37,404 nucleotides of DNA, from positions 1 to 37,404 of the forward strand of contig CAMNDM010000037.1 in assembly GCA_946535435.1 (NCBI GenBank), given 5' to 3'. This document shows positions 8,187-17,970 of the stretch, in pieces. How positions within the stretch are numbered: the first letter of the stretch is position 1; each line of letters begins with the position of its first letter. This DNA comes from Physcocola sp002396385 (GTDB lineage: Bacteria; Bacteroidota; Bacteroidia; Bacteroidales; Paludibacteraceae). The position numbers were made by a program, and so were the translations under genes. A model generated the notes under the pieces. The model was given only the letters and a program-made list of their open reading frames with translations. It was not told where the DNA came from and made no database searches.

Positions 8187-9118
8187 GCGACAAGTTAGTA
8201 TCTATAATCATACCCGTATACAATAGCCAAGACTACCTACAGAAATGTCTTGACAGTGTATTGTGTCAAACTTATAAAAACATAGAGGTTATTTTGGTAG
8301 ACGATGGCTCTACAGATCGTAGTGCAGCTATTTGTGACGATTTTCACCAACGTGACCAGCGTGTAAAAGTTTTCCATCGGGAAAACATGGGAGCATCTCT
8401 TGCTAGAAAGTTCGGTCTTAGTGTTGCCAATGGGCAATTTATCCAGTTTGTAGATAGCGACGATTGGATTAAGCCATTTATGACAGAAAAACTGATATGT
8501 TCTGCTGAAAAGAACGACTCAAGTATAGCCTGGTGCGATGTTGAGATGGTAGAAAAGGACAAGTCGTATGATTTTAAGATTCAATATAACTCGTCTTCTA
8601 CCGAGATGTTGAAAAGCTTGTACTGGGGGAGGATATCCGGATGGCTAGTAAATAAGATTATCCGGGCTGATTTGTTGGCCGATCTTGTATTTCCTTCAAG
8701 TTGGATGATGGAAGACGTTTTTTTGTCTACCCAATTACTTTTAAAGGGTGCCAGGAATAGTTATGTACCGGAAGCATTATACAGTTACAACCGCTTAAAC
8801 GAGAATGCGGTAACCTCGAAAGCAAAGGGTAGCGAAGTGCTTATAAAAGCAATGCCTAACATAGAGAACTGCTACCAATTTTTGAAAGAAAAGAATGTTT
8901 TCAATCAGTTTGAAGCAGATTTCTCTTGCTTGGCTATGCGACTCAAAATTGCAATCCTTAAAACAAAAGGGATTGCCGCTGCAAAGTCGGTCTACACTTT
9001 TGCACACAAGCATTTAAAATCGTATGGACTTGAACCTCCTGTTGCCTATATCTATTGGATTGGATTCAATTGTGGCAAGCTCGGAGAGGTCCTCCTTTCG
9101 TTATATTTAAAGAAATAA
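8183..9118 (+). CDS. GT2 family glycosyltransferase
   Basis: Cytoplasmic or membrane-associated GT-A transferase of 311 residues that would add one sugar to the lipid-linked repeat unit. The N-terminus carries the GT2 nucleotide-binding pattern (VSIIIPVYNSQDYLQKCLDS, then VILVDDGSTDRS), and the DxD-type metal site is DSDDW at residues 91-95. EDVF near residue 178 fits the catalytic ED motif region. It starts within the stop of the glycosidase-like gene (ATGA), so translation is probably coupled. Donor and acceptor are unknown. Confidence 0.9.
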   Translation: MSDKLVSIIIPVYNSQDYLQKCLDSVLCQTYKNIEVILVDDGSTDRSAAICDDFHQRDQRVKVFHRENMGASLARKFGLSVANGQFIQFVDSDDWIKPFMTEKLICSAEKNDSSIAWCDVEMVEKDKSYDFKIQYNSSSTEMLKSLYWGRISGWLVNKIIRADLLADLVFPSSWMMEDVFLSTQLLLKGARNSYVPEALYSYNRLNENAVTSKAKGSEVLIKAMPNIENCYQFLKEKNVFNQFEADFSCLAMRLKIAILKTKGIAAAKSVYTFAHKHLKSYGLEPPVAYIYWIGFNCGKLGEVLLSLYLKK

Positions 9119-9154
9119 TTATAAAAAGAATATAAGATTAATTTACGACCAGGT

Positions 9155-10117
9155 ATGGTTAATGTTAGTATTATTATTCCCATCTACAATGTAGAACCTT
9201 TTATAGAGGAGTGTGTTAATAGCGTACTCAATCAGACTATGACCGAAAACATTGAATGTATTTTGGTTGATGATTGTGGATCTGATAAAAGTTTTGAGGT
9301 CGCAGAATCTATTATTGCCTCGTATAAGGGTGACATAAAGTTCAAATTAATCCGCCATGAAGTAAACAAAGGGTTAAGTTGTGCAAGAAACGGAGGGGTA
9401 AATGCAGCAGAAGGAAAGTACATCTTCTTTATAGACAGTGACGACTATATTATGAACGACTGTATTGAGACATTGTGGGCTTTAGCAAAAAAGTATCCTG
9501 AAGCAGACATGGTGTGTAGTACGTCGTTATCGTTAAATGGGAAGCAGAACGAAGATTTTCATCTCTGTCATACCAAGCACCACCTTCCTGAATTCTCTAA
9601 CGATGTTAAATTTATACGTAGAGAGTTCGCTCTGAGTCATTATCCTATTCAAACTCCGAACAAATTGATAAAAAGAGAATTTTTAGTAAAAAATAATATC
9701 TCTTTTATTGAGAATGTGGTGTTTGAAGATTTTGCATGGTTATTAGATTGTTCCCGAAAATTAAAGGCTATAGCCTTATCAGCGAAAGACACCTATTTTT
9801 ATCGGCAAAACAATAGTAGCATAATGAACAGTATTACAAAAAAATATATGATCAGTGTTGCAAAAGTTAGTGACCATCTTCTTGCGGGAATTGATACTGA
9901 TGATTTCTATAGAATGGAACTATTTAAAATACTGGAATTTATGCATATCTATGATGAGAAAATCAAATTGAGTCCGTTGCCTTTAATGGAATTTGGCAAG
10001 AACAAGATTTTCTGTCGTTTATATCAGTCGATGTATGCTAAAAACAGCCTTTTTAACAAAATCTATAAAGAACTTCTTATCAACCTGTTCAGAATAAACG
10101 TAAAGCTTAAAAAGTAA
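9155..10117 (+). CDS. GT2 family glycosyltransferase
   Basis: A second GT-A transferase of the same broad type, 320 residues. VSIIIPIYNVEPFIEECVNS and CILVDDCGSDKS form the nucleotide-binding half, DSDDY near residue 94 is the metal-binding DxD, and FEDFAW near residue 190 fits the catalytic acidic motif. It is separated from the preceding GT2 by 36 bp and from the second wzc by 23 bp. With its neighbour it forms a small GT pair enclosed by the two wzc genes. Specificity is unknown. Confidence 0.9.
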   Translation: MVNVSIIIPIYNVEPFIEECVNSVLNQTMTENIECILVDDCGSDKSFEVAESIIASYKGDIKFKLIRHEVNKGLSCARNGGVNAAEGKYIFFIDSDDYIMNDCIETLWALAKKYPEADMVCSTSLSLNGKQNEDFHLCHTKHHLPEFSNDVKFIRREFALSHYPIQTPNKLIKREFLVKNNISFIENVVFEDFAWLLDCSRKLKAIALSAKDTYFYRQNNSSIMNSITKKYMISVAKVSDHLLAGIDTDDFYRMELFKILEFMHIYDEKIKLSPLPLMEFGKNKIFCRLYQSMYAKNSLFNKIYKELLINLFRINVKLKK

Positions 10118-10140
10118 AAAATAAAAGAATTATAAATAAT

Positions 10141-12567
10141 ATGCAGACAAATCAAATTGCAAGTCAAGGGTTTATAAGCATGAAGGGTTTATGGACCGCT
10201 TGTTTAAAAAAATGGAAATGGTTTGTGTTTTCGGTGGTTGTTGCTCTTGCAATAGCCTTTGTTTACGCAAAACGTACCGAACCGACCTACATGCGCAGTA
10301 TATCTATTTTGTTGCTTAACGGCGATGAAGTGGAAAGCAGTTTCTCTGAGGTCGCGATCGAGAACTTAGGTTTAAGACAACAGAATGTCAGCCTGAGGAA
10401 TGAAATGGAACTGTTGCACTCTCCGGCTTTGATGAAGCAGGTAGTTGAAAAGTTAGGACTGGAGGTGGAATACAGGGCTCCGGCGGTTATTTCAATTCCT
10501 TTTCTAACAACGAATGAGAAGAAACTTGGTATTGATTTAGGATACAAGGCGCCTGAAAGATTCTACGATAAACTGTTATATGGTTCTGAAGTCCCTATCC
10601 ATGTAATTTTTTCCGATGTCTCTGCTTCTGGTGTAAGCTTTAAAGTAAGTCTGGGCGCTGACAAGAGCATCACTTTGTATGATTTTTCAAATGCACCAAG
10701 TGAAGACTATTCAATTAAGGCCAAATTGGGGCAAACTTTAAAAACTCCATGTGGTCAAATCTGCATTACGGCTCTGCCTACTTATGACTATTTAAGGAAA
10801 ATTGTTCCGGTTGTCAAAGTTAGTAGAAACCAGTCGGCCGACGTTGCCCGACAGCTCTTATATGGTCTCTCTGTGGATAATCCCGGCGAACAAAGTTCTG
10901 TTGTAGAGATTTCGATGACCGATAATTCAATCTATCGTGCCGACGATATTTTGAATACGTTATTAACGGTATACGATGAGAACAACATGAAGAACCAAAC
11001 CCGTATGGCTGAAAAAACTGCACGTTTTTTGGAGGAGCGTGTTGATCAGCTAGGTAAAGAACTTGGAAAGGTCGATAATAACATAGCTTCTTATAAGGGA
11101 AGCCACCTCATGCCCCAAGTTGGCGCCGTTCAAGACATTTATGTGAAGAACAACAACGATATTCAAAACCAGATTCAGACGTACAACACGCAGTTGGCCA
11201 TCTTGAACCAAGTGAAAAGGTATTTGAGCGCGAACATCGGACAGAACCGAATGTTGCCAGCCGATATCGGTATCTCTAACCAAGCCATCGCACAGCAGAT
11301 TGAAAACTATAACAAGTTACAGATGGAGCGTAACGAGTTTGTGTCGTATGGTGGAGAAGGACACCCGCGTGTACACGACTTGAACAAGCAGCTCGAGATT
11401 TACAGGAAAAGTATCATGGAATCTATCAACCAGGCTACTTCTGCTATTCAGAAACAGTTGTTGAGTATGCATGGTGCGGCTGGTAAAACGGCAGGGCAGA
11501 TTGTGAACTCGACACAACAAGCCAAGCATATTATATCTACCGAGCGTCAGCAGAAGGTTATCGAAGAACTTTACCTTTTCTTGCTGCAGGAGAAGGAGAA
11601 GAACGATATGTCGCTCAACCATTCCATCTCAAATATACGCATGTTGCAAGAGTCTGCAGGTCCGATGTCGCCAATTGCACCTAAAACACGACAAATTATG
11701 TTAATGGGCCTGATGGCAGGTCTTGGCATACCTTTTATGCTTATCTTCATTGGTCAGGTTGCCGACAACAAGATTCGCTCACGTCGTGACTTGAAAGGAC
11801 TTGCAGTTGCAAAACTTGGCGATGTTCCTATGCTTGAGGGTATCAACAAAAAGTCATTCTTCAAATCATTCTTCAAATCGAAATCGAACCATAAAACAGT
11901 TTCTATCCATGTTTCCGACAACAACCGCGACTATTTCAATGAAAGTATGCGTGTGGTAAGGACAAACTTGGAGTTTATTCTGCATGGTGAAACTGAAAAG
12001 AAAGTGGTAATGTTCACCTCGTTAGAACCCGATTGTGGAAAAAGTTTTGTAACGGCAAACCTGGGAGCCAGCATGTCGTTTATCGGTAAAAAGGTACTGA
12101 TGATTGACTTGGATATGAGAAGTTGTACGCTTTCTACCTTGACAAATGCGAAACGTGGTGTATCAAATTATCTTTCGTATCGCATCGACGATTTCAAGAG
12201 CGTCATTCTAAAAGATGCAGTGATGCCAGGTGTTGATTTGCTGCCAGTTGGCAGTGTACCTCCGAATCCGGCCGAGTTGCTCCATACAGAACGTTTGAGA
12301 ACACTGATTGAAAGCGTACGCGACGATTACGACTGTGTCTTGATTGACTGTCCACCGGTAGACATTGTTGCAGACGTTGATCTGATTTGTGGTTATACCG
12401 ATGTAACCGTCTTTGTTTTGTGCGTAGGTAAGTCAGACAAAGATATGCTGAACGAGGTTGACCGTTTCTATCAGGAAAACCGTTTCAACAGTATGTGTGT
12501 ATTGCTTAACGGAGCTTCGCAAGGTCACGGTTACGGTAGTCATTATTATACATCGCAAAAGGTATAA
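10141..12567 (+). CDS. wzc: Wzc-like polysaccharide co-polymerase / BY-type tyrosine kinase, copy 2
   Basis: Full-length 808-residue paralogue of the 4741-7110 product. The Wzz domain and first helix lie at about 25-43, followed by a long coiled coil, a second helix near 520-540, and the kinase domain. Walker A is TSLEPDCGKSF near 626-636 with the same missing first glycine as copy 1, A' is VLMIDLDM, and Walker B is VLIDCPPVDIVAD. The tail GYGSHYYTSQKV holds three tyrosines (798, 802, 803), one more than copy 1. Kinase domains of the two copies align along their whole length with many substitutions, so this is an old duplication or separate acquisition, not a recent copy. It sits 17 bp before wzx. 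Confidence 0.92.
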   Translation: MQTNQIASQGFISMKGLWTACLKKWKWFVFSVVVALAIAFVYAKRTEPTYMRSISILLLNGDEVESSFSEVAIENLGLRQQNVSLRNEMELLHSPALMKQVVEKLGLEVEYRAPAVISIPFLTTNEKKLGIDLGYKAPERFYDKLLYGSEVPIHVIFSDVSASGVSFKVSLGADKSITLYDFSNAPSEDYSIKAKLGQTLKTPCGQICITALPTYDYLRKIVPVVKVSRNQSADVARQLLYGLSVDNPGEQSSVVEISMTDNSIYRADDILNTLLTVYDENNMKNQTRMAEKTARFLEERVDQLGKELGKVDNNIASYKGSHLMPQVGAVQDIYVKNNNDIQNQIQTYNTQLAILNQVKRYLSANIGQNRMLPADIGISNQAIAQQIENYNKLQMERNEFVSYGGEGHPRVHDLNKQLEIYRKSIMESINQATSAIQKQLLSMHGAAGKTAGQIVNSTQQAKHIISTERQQKVIEELYLFLLQEKEKNDMSLNHSISNIRMLQESAGPMSPIAPKTRQIMLMGLMAGLGIPFMLIFIGQVADNKIRSRRDLKGLAVAKLGDVPMLEGINKKSFFKSFFKSKSNHKTVSIHVSDNNRDYFNESMRVVRTNLEFILHGETEKKVVMFTSLEPDCGKSFVTANLGASMSFIGKKVLMIDLDMRSCTLSTLTNAKRGVSNYLSYRIDDFKSVILKDAVMPGVDLLPVGSVPPNPAELLHTERLRTLIESVRDDYDCVLIDCPPVDIVADVDLICGYTDVTVFVLCVGKSDKDMLNEVDRFYQENRFNSMCVLLNGASQGHGYGSHYYTSQKV

Positions 12568-12583
12568 AAACTAAACTGGATAA

Positions 12584-14017
12584 ATGGCTGAAGAGAATCT
12601 GAAAAGTCAAACTAAAGTCGGTCTGTACTGGAAGGCAATTGAAATGTTTTCCAAATATGGAATCAATTTTGTCATTAGTATCTTGATGGCGCGTATGCTC
12701 GACCCGCACGACTATGGTGTGGCCGCACTACCTGCCCTATTTCTGACTATTATGACAATTTTCACTGATTCTGGATTTACTCCTGCATTAATCAGAAAAC
12801 CAGATTTAAACGATTCCGACATCACCACGGCTTTTGTATATAGTCTGACCATAGGTTCCTTCTGTTACGTAGCTATTTATGCGGCTTCTCCCTATATAGC
12901 CCAATTCTACAACGAACCCGTACTGACACCGGTACTGCGGTTCACAGCATTAAGTTGTATTATCACAGTTTTCGGTATGCCTGTGGTTGTGCAACTTAAC
13001 CGAAGCTTAAGTTTCAAGGCGGTTTCGATTGCTTCGGTGGTCGGCCGATTGCTTGGTGCGTTTGTCGGGTTATACCTAGCCTACATCGGTTTAGGAGTCT
13101 GGTCCTTAGTCATAACCTCAATGCTAGGTGTGGTGATAACGTTGACCATCAATTGGTTTTGTATGCCATGGAAACCTAAAGCAGGCGTTTCTAAGGAGTC
13201 GTTCCGATATCTTTGGGGATATGGTAACAAGTTGTTTCTGACCGAGATTCTGACAACCATTTTCGATAATGTAAAGCCAGTCATCATAGGTAAATACTAT
13301 AGTGTTAGGGATTTGGGTATCTACAACAAAGCCGAGGGTTATGCCCAGCTACCTTCTCAAAGTGTTTTCGGAATTGTTCATAGTCTCACATTCCCTGTAT
13401 TAAGCAAGATGCAGGATGACGACGAGCGGCTTCGTTTCAACTACCGCCGAATGCTCAGGGCCTTGGCTTTCTTGTTGTTTCCAATGATGATGGGCTTGGC
13501 GGCCCTGGCACGTCCGTTTGTTCTGGTACTGTTGTCAGATAAATGGGAACAATGTGTTCCCCTGTTACAAATCCTTTGTTTTTCCACCATGTGGTTACCG
13601 ATTCATTCGTTGAACCGTAACCTATTGATGGTGAAAGGTAGAAGCGACTATTTCTTCAAACTGGAAATGATAAAGAAAGTATGGGAGTTGTTTATGCTGT
13701 TGGTTTCCCTTCCTTTCGGCATCATCTATTTTTGTGCGGCTAGTATAGTGGTGAATGTGGTGAACTTGTTCTTCAATACTTACTACACAAACAAGTTTCT
13801 CAACCTTGGTTTCATTCAACAAATGAAAGACTATTATCCATTCTTGCTTTTAGCAGGTGGTATGGCATTGCTAGTTTTTGGTCTGACTCTGGTTATACCT
13901 AATATGTTGGTTCAACTTATTGTGGGGATTGTTGTTGGAGTCGTTTTCTACATTGGAACCGCGTATTTCATGAAAATGGATGTGCTGAACGACGTAAAAT
14001 ATCTGCTTCACCGTTAG
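12584..14017 (+). CDS. wzx: Wzx-type polysaccharide flippase (MOP superfamily)
   Basis: Integral membrane protein of 477 residues that would move undecaprenyl-linked repeat units across the inner membrane. The N-terminus (SQTKVGLYWKAIEMFSKYGINF, then ILMARMLDPHDYGVAALP) is typical of Wzx/WzxC-like transporters, and about 12-14 hydrophobic segments follow across the whole length. NRNLLMVKGRSDYFFKLEMIKK near residue 345 is a conserved-looking loop of this family. It directly follows wzc copy 2, which together with the distal polymerase gene defines the locus as Wzx/Wzy-dependent. Confidence 0.92.
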   Translation: MAEENLKSQTKVGLYWKAIEMFSKYGINFVISILMARMLDPHDYGVAALPALFLTIMTIFTDSGFTPALIRKPDLNDSDITTAFVYSLTIGSFCYVAIYAASPYIAQFYNEPVLTPVLRFTALSCIITVFGMPVVVQLNRSLSFKAVSIASVVGRLLGAFVGLYLAYIGLGVWSLVITSMLGVVITLTINWFCMPWKPKAGVSKESFRYLWGYGNKLFLTEILTTIFDNVKPVIIGKYYSVRDLGIYNKAEGYAQLPSQSVFGIVHSLTFPVLSKMQDDDERLRFNYRRMLRALAFLLFPMMMGLAALARPFVLVLLSDKWEQCVPLLQILCFSTMWLPIHSLNRNLLMVKGRSDYFFKLEMIKKVWELFMLLVSLPFGIIYFCAASIVVNVVNLFFNTYYTNKFLNLGFIQQMKDYYPFLLLAGGMALLVFGLTLVIPNMLVQLIVGIVVGVVFYIGTAYFMKMDVLNDVKYLLHR

Positions 14018-14067
14018 TTCGGTTAACATTTCACTATGCAGAATAATTAGATTTTGTGAATGTAAGT

Positions 14068-15153
14068 ATGAAAAGCATATCGTTTCTGTTTCCGGTTAAT
14101 GGAAAAAATTTAAGCGGCGGTTTAAAGGTCGTTTGCGAATATGCCAACCGTTTTGCTGTTGCAGGTTATGACGTACATATTGTTTATGCGGGTTCAATAT
14201 TTTTTTCAAAAAAGACAATCCGTTACAAACTAAGTGGAGTTGTTCGTTATATACAGACCCTTTTCCGTGGTTATTCGTGCAAAGGATGGTTTTCACTTGA
14301 CCATAGGGTTAAAGAACACTGGGCCTTTTCTCTGAACCAACGGCATGTACCTGAAACTGACGTATACATTGCAACCGCACCCTATACGGCGATGTATTTA
14401 AATGAATATGATATAGATGCAAGCCGAAAATTTTACTTCATCCAGGGTTATGAGAACTGGGGTGGAGTTACAGACCAAAAGCTGCGTGAAACCTACCATT
14501 ATCCTTCAACAAAGATTGTAATTTCAAACTGGTTGCAACGAATTCTGGCAGAGGAAGGACAAAAATCAACCCTTATTCCGAATGGTTTCGACTTTGAAAA
14601 ATTTAAAGTGCTAACACCAATAGAGCAGAAAGACAAGTATTCTGTTACAATGGTATATCACTCGATGGAATTAAAAGACTGTAACCTTGGTTTCAATGCG
14701 TTGGATAAGGTTCATCAAAAAATTCCACAACTACGCGTCAAGCTGTTTGGTTTGCCACCAAAACCAGACAATCTGCCAGATTGGTATGATTATACCCAAC
14801 GTCCTGATGCAGAAACACATTGTCGGCTTTACGACGAGTCGGCTATCTTTATAGCCACTAGCCGTTCCGAAGGCTGGGGATTGACATTAGGCGAATCGAT
14901 GTTGTGCGGTTGTGCGGTTTGTTGTACCGATATCGACGGTTACAAAGAAATGGCTGTGGATAAAGAAAATGCGTTACTTTCGCCAGTAGGCGATGTAGAA
15001 CGAATGGCTGAAAACATAACCTATTTGATTGAAAACGATGAATTAAGGGTTCGTTTAGCCCAAGCAGCTAATGAATCAATTCGAAAGTTCAATTGGAATA
15101 ACTCTTTTAAAATCTATAAAAAACTTATTGACACAAATGGCAGAGAAAAGTAA
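14068..15153 (+). CDS. GT4 family glycosyltransferase
   Basis: GT-B transferase of 361 residues. The N-terminal domain opens with SISFLFPVNGKNLSGGLKVV, containing the donor/acceptor glycine loop, and the C-terminal domain has TSRSEGWGLTLGESMLCGCA, with the conserved E-x7-E type nucleotide-sugar binding motif of GT4. An in-frame GTG at 14056 would add four residues; ATG at 14068 is preferred because it begins at the first beta-strand. Its end overlaps the start of the next gene by 17 bp. Sugar specificity is unknown. Confidence 0.88.
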   Translation: MKSISFLFPVNGKNLSGGLKVVCEYANRFAVAGYDVHIVYAGSIFFSKKTIRYKLSGVVRYIQTLFRGYSCKGWFSLDHRVKEHWAFSLNQRHVPETDVYIATAPYTAMYLNEYDIDASRKFYFIQGYENWGGVTDQKLRETYHYPSTKIVISNWLQRILAEEGQKSTLIPNGFDFEKFKVLTPIEQKDKYSVTMVYHSMELKDCNLGFNALDKVHQKIPQLRVKLFGLPPKPDNLPDWYDYTQRPDAETHCRLYDESAIFIATSRSEGWGLTLGESMLCGCAVCCTDIDGYKEMAVDKENALLSPVGDVERMAENITYLIENDELRVRLAQAANESIRKFNWNNSFKIYKKLIDTNGREK

Positions 15154-16189
15154 ACGTTTGGCTAACATTGAAATATTGCGCATCACAGCAATGTTTTTCA
15201 TTGTCTTTACTCATGTAAAAACAATTTTCTTCCGACCTGAACTTGTAACTCCAACAGAAAGATTTGTAAATATACTTACAAATGTAGGGATATTTTCGGT
15301 AGATCTTTTTGTACTTATTTCCGGATACTTTCTGGTTAACTCTACCAAGATGGGATTCGGTCATTTCTTTAAGATCCTAGTTCAAACTATATTCTATTCC
15401 AGTGTTATTACACTGGTATTTATGTTCTTTGGAGAGGGCGACCTTAAACCAAAATTATACGATTTGGTTGCCAGTCTGAATCCATTGGGGCCAACACGCT
15501 TTAATTACTGGTTCGTTTCCAGGTACTTGTGTATGTTACTGTTTGCTCCTTTTTTAGCTCGTTTTGCACAATCGCTTACCAAAAGGCAATACAAGGGATT
15601 GATTCTCGTCATTCTGTTTGTCGCAGGTTCGTTCTGCGCCATCTTCCCGTTGGGATTCTACTTGTGTAGTGGCTGGATGGTGTGGTGGTTTATGTGCGTT
15701 TTCCTAATCGGAGGATATATACGACTACACTATCCGCTTGATGTGACAAAGCGTAAGAAATGGCTTGTAATCTTTATCTGTGTATCTGCAGTTTGGCTGA
15801 CACTTTCGCAGTTCAAATGGTTTGATGGAGGCTATAACTCAGTTCTTACGTTATTGTCTGCTGTATCGTTGTTCTGCTTCTTTAGAACGTTACAGTTTGG
15901 TGAGGCTTCGTCTAAAATCAACTTTTTGGCATCACATGCGTTTGCCGCATACCTGATTCAGGAACAAACCTATTTTAAGGCATTTATTAAACATGTAGGT
16001 GAAACTTATTTCTCGGTTGACGTAACATGTCACCTTTATTATACATTCTGTAATACAATTATCATCCTCATTCTAGCGTTATGTGTTGACGCAATTAGGG
16101 AGAAAGTATTTAAAGCAACGGGAATAGACGCATTAACAAAAAGATTTTCAGACTGGTGTCTTGAATCTTTACGTAAATGGTGCTCATAA
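15137..16189 (+). CDS. Acyltransferase family 3 membrane protein
   Basis: Multi-spanning O-acyltransferase of 350 residues, probably acetylating or otherwise acylating a sugar of the repeat unit. RLANIEILRITAMFFIVFTH is the classical first-helix motif with the essential histidine, and about ten hydrophobic segments follow. The frame opens at an ATG at 15071, which would overlap the GT4 gene by 83 bp. The ATG at 15137 is chosen because the domain begins immediately after it, leaving a 17-bp overlap. It is the first of three acyltransferase-3 genes in this operon. Confidence 0.87.
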   Translation: MAEKSKRLANIEILRITAMFFIVFTHVKTIFFRPELVTPTERFVNILTNVGIFSVDLFVLISGYFLVNSTKMGFGHFFKILVQTIFYSSVITLVFMFFGEGDLKPKLYDLVASLNPLGPTRFNYWFVSRYLCMLLFAPFLARFAQSLTKRQYKGLILVILFVAGSFCAIFPLGFYLCSGWMVWWFMCVFLIGGYIRLHYPLDVTKRKKWLVIFICVSAVWLTLSQFKWFDGGYNSVLTLLSAVSLFCFFRTLQFGEASSKINFLASHAFAAYLIQEQTYFKAFIKHVGETYFSVDVTCHLYYTFCNTIIILILALCVDAIREKVFKATGIDALTKRFSDWCLESLRKWCS

Positions 16190-16226
16190 AAATTGTATTC
16201 CATAACTAGAGATACAGCTCAATAAA

Positions 16227-17969
16227 ATGAAACTTGCATCTTTCGACATATTCGATACTACCCTTATAAGACGTTTCGGAAAGCCCAAATCCATCAACTA
16301 CTTGATTGAAGGTGCTCACAACGAAGGCGACGATAAGGAGAGAAAAGTTGAATACGATAACCTTACTCTCAACCCTGAGATCGGAAAGCTAATCGAGACT
16401 AAAAGAGAGGAGGGCTTCCATATCGCATTTATTAGTGATATGTATCTCGATGGATTGTTCCTAACAGGAATACTTAAACGTGAAGGATGCTATAAAGAGG
16501 GGGATTCCGTTTACATTTCGTGTGACCATAATGCACGTAAAGATACGGGAACTTTATACGATCTGGTTAGGAATGAACTGAAACCAGAAAAGTGGGAACA
16601 TTACGGAGACAATTTCAACAGCGACTTTAAAATGGCTCAGAAAAAGGGTGTCGGAGCTGTTCTTTACAAAAGTCCTTTTACTGAATTCGAGGAGAAATTG
16701 GGAAAAACGAAAGATGTTGCTTATTCCCCTCTGTTTGCAGGTTTATCGCGGGCTGGCCGCATGAAAACTGGAAGTAATGCACACAGCGCATTAGCGGCAG
16801 ACTTCGTCTCGGCAGCATACATTCCCTACATTGTTAAAGTTCGCGATTGGGTACGAGAGCAACATATCAATAATATCTATTTCTTGTCTCGCGATAGTTA
16901 CGTGTTGATGAAAGGATATGAAGCATTGGTTGACGGAGATGTAAATGTTCCTGAATTACATTATCTGTTCGTCTCCCGTCGCTCTCTACTTCTGCCATAT
17001 ATGCATCTGGCAGGTACTGATTTCTCTTCACATTATCTCTCCGCGATGGACCATTCTTCCATCAAGGGTGGTAAAGTAACTTCTTTGCTAAAAGCACTGG
17101 GAACAAGTGAAGAAGAATTAGAGACTCTTGGAATAAAGTTGAACTTTACCAAAATTCACAATAGCGACGAACAAGAACTGTTTCTCGCAAATGTGCTGAA
17201 TGGAGCGTACCAATCTTTGTTAAAGGAACGTGCAGAGGTTGCCTACAAACTGTTGGTCGAATACTTCAAGCAAGAAGGTTTACTTACTTCTGAAAATGCT
17301 GCTTTGGTAGATATTGGCTGGCTAGGGACAAGCCGAAAAATGATTAATGCTATATTGGAGAATGAAGGCTGCAAGAAAGCCGTATTCTATTACTATGGCA
17401 TCCGGAAAGACGCTATTCCTGAGATATTCGGCAAATTCTATTATTACTTAGAGCCCGGGGAACTGTCTACAGAAGGGACGACCCTGATAGAGAACTATTA
17501 TTCCGCTTCGCCGTACGCGACCACTATAGGTTATTGTAGGAATACAGAAAATAAAATTGAAGCGGTTTTCCCTGACAAAGCGGTAAATTATGCTAAAGTT
17601 GTATCGAAACATAACGAAGATGCAATTAGTTATATGATTAAGGTACTAAAAGAGTGGGGAATTACCGAAAAGGAAGAAGCATTAAAAAAATGGTCGATTT
17701 TTGCCATGGATGAGATTCTCGCTCAGAAAGTAAACATCGATATAACACCATTAACCCTGTCTGACGATTTCGATAGCCAGTCGTTTGTTCGAAAAATGAC
17801 AACAGGAGAGATGGTGCGTTACAGTTTACTGGGGCAACACATCACCGCATACGATAAAGCTAGTTTACGTTATAGCTGCAACAACCGTCTTATGTTTAAT
17901 ATGCTATGCCACTTACACCAAATCTCTGAGTGTATACGTCGTAAACTTTATCTTTTGCTTGTAAAATAA
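16227..17969 (+). CDS. COG5610-like HAD-superfamily protein of a polysaccharide locus
   Basis: A 580-residue protein with an N-terminal HAD domain and a long C-terminal part. HAD motif I is FDIFDTTL with candidate nucleophile Asp6; position +2 is Phe, not the Asp used as general acid by HAD phosphatases. Motif II is FISDMY, and motif IV is GDNFNSDFKMA near residues 127-136. A second conserved-looking block, FLSRDSYVLMKGYEAL, starts near 219, and SRRSLLLPY follows. Proteins of this architecture (COG5610) occur in O-antigen and capsule loci, often beside or fused to glycosyltransferases, but their reaction is not established to my knowledge. It is followed by a GT2 gene after 1 bp, so tight coupling is likely. 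Confidence 0.75.
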   Translation: MKLASFDIFDTTLIRRFGKPKSINYLIEGAHNEGDDKERKVEYDNLTLNPEIGKLIETKREEGFHIAFISDMYLDGLFLTGILKREGCYKEGDSVYISCDHNARKDTGTLYDLVRNELKPEKWEHYGDNFNSDFKMAQKKGVGAVLYKSPFTEFEEKLGKTKDVAYSPLFAGLSRAGRMKTGSNAHSALAADFVSAAYIPYIVKVRDWVREQHINNIYFLSRDSYVLMKGYEALVDGDVNVPELHYLFVSRRSLLLPYMHLAGTDFSSHYLSAMDHSSIKGGKVTSLLKALGTSEEELETLGIKLNFTKIHNSDEQELFLANVLNGAYQSLLKERAEVAYKLLVEYFKQEGLLTSENAALVDIGWLGTSRKMINAILENEGCKKAVFYYYGIRKDAIPEIFGKFYYYLEPGELSTEGTTLIENYYSASPYATTIGYCRNTENKIEAVFPDKAVNYAKVVSKHNEDAISYMIKVLKEWGITEKEEALKKWSIFAMDEILAQKVNIDITPLTLSDDFDSQSFVRKMTTGEMVRYSLLGQHITAYDKASLRYSCNNRLMFNMLCHLHQISECIRRKLYLLLVK

Positions 17970-17970
17970 A

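Noticed and set aside
4741..12567. Excision of the 7.1-10.1 kb segment by recombination between the two wzc genes
   Set aside because: The two genes differ too much at DNA level for efficient homologous recombination; no long identical stretch was seen.
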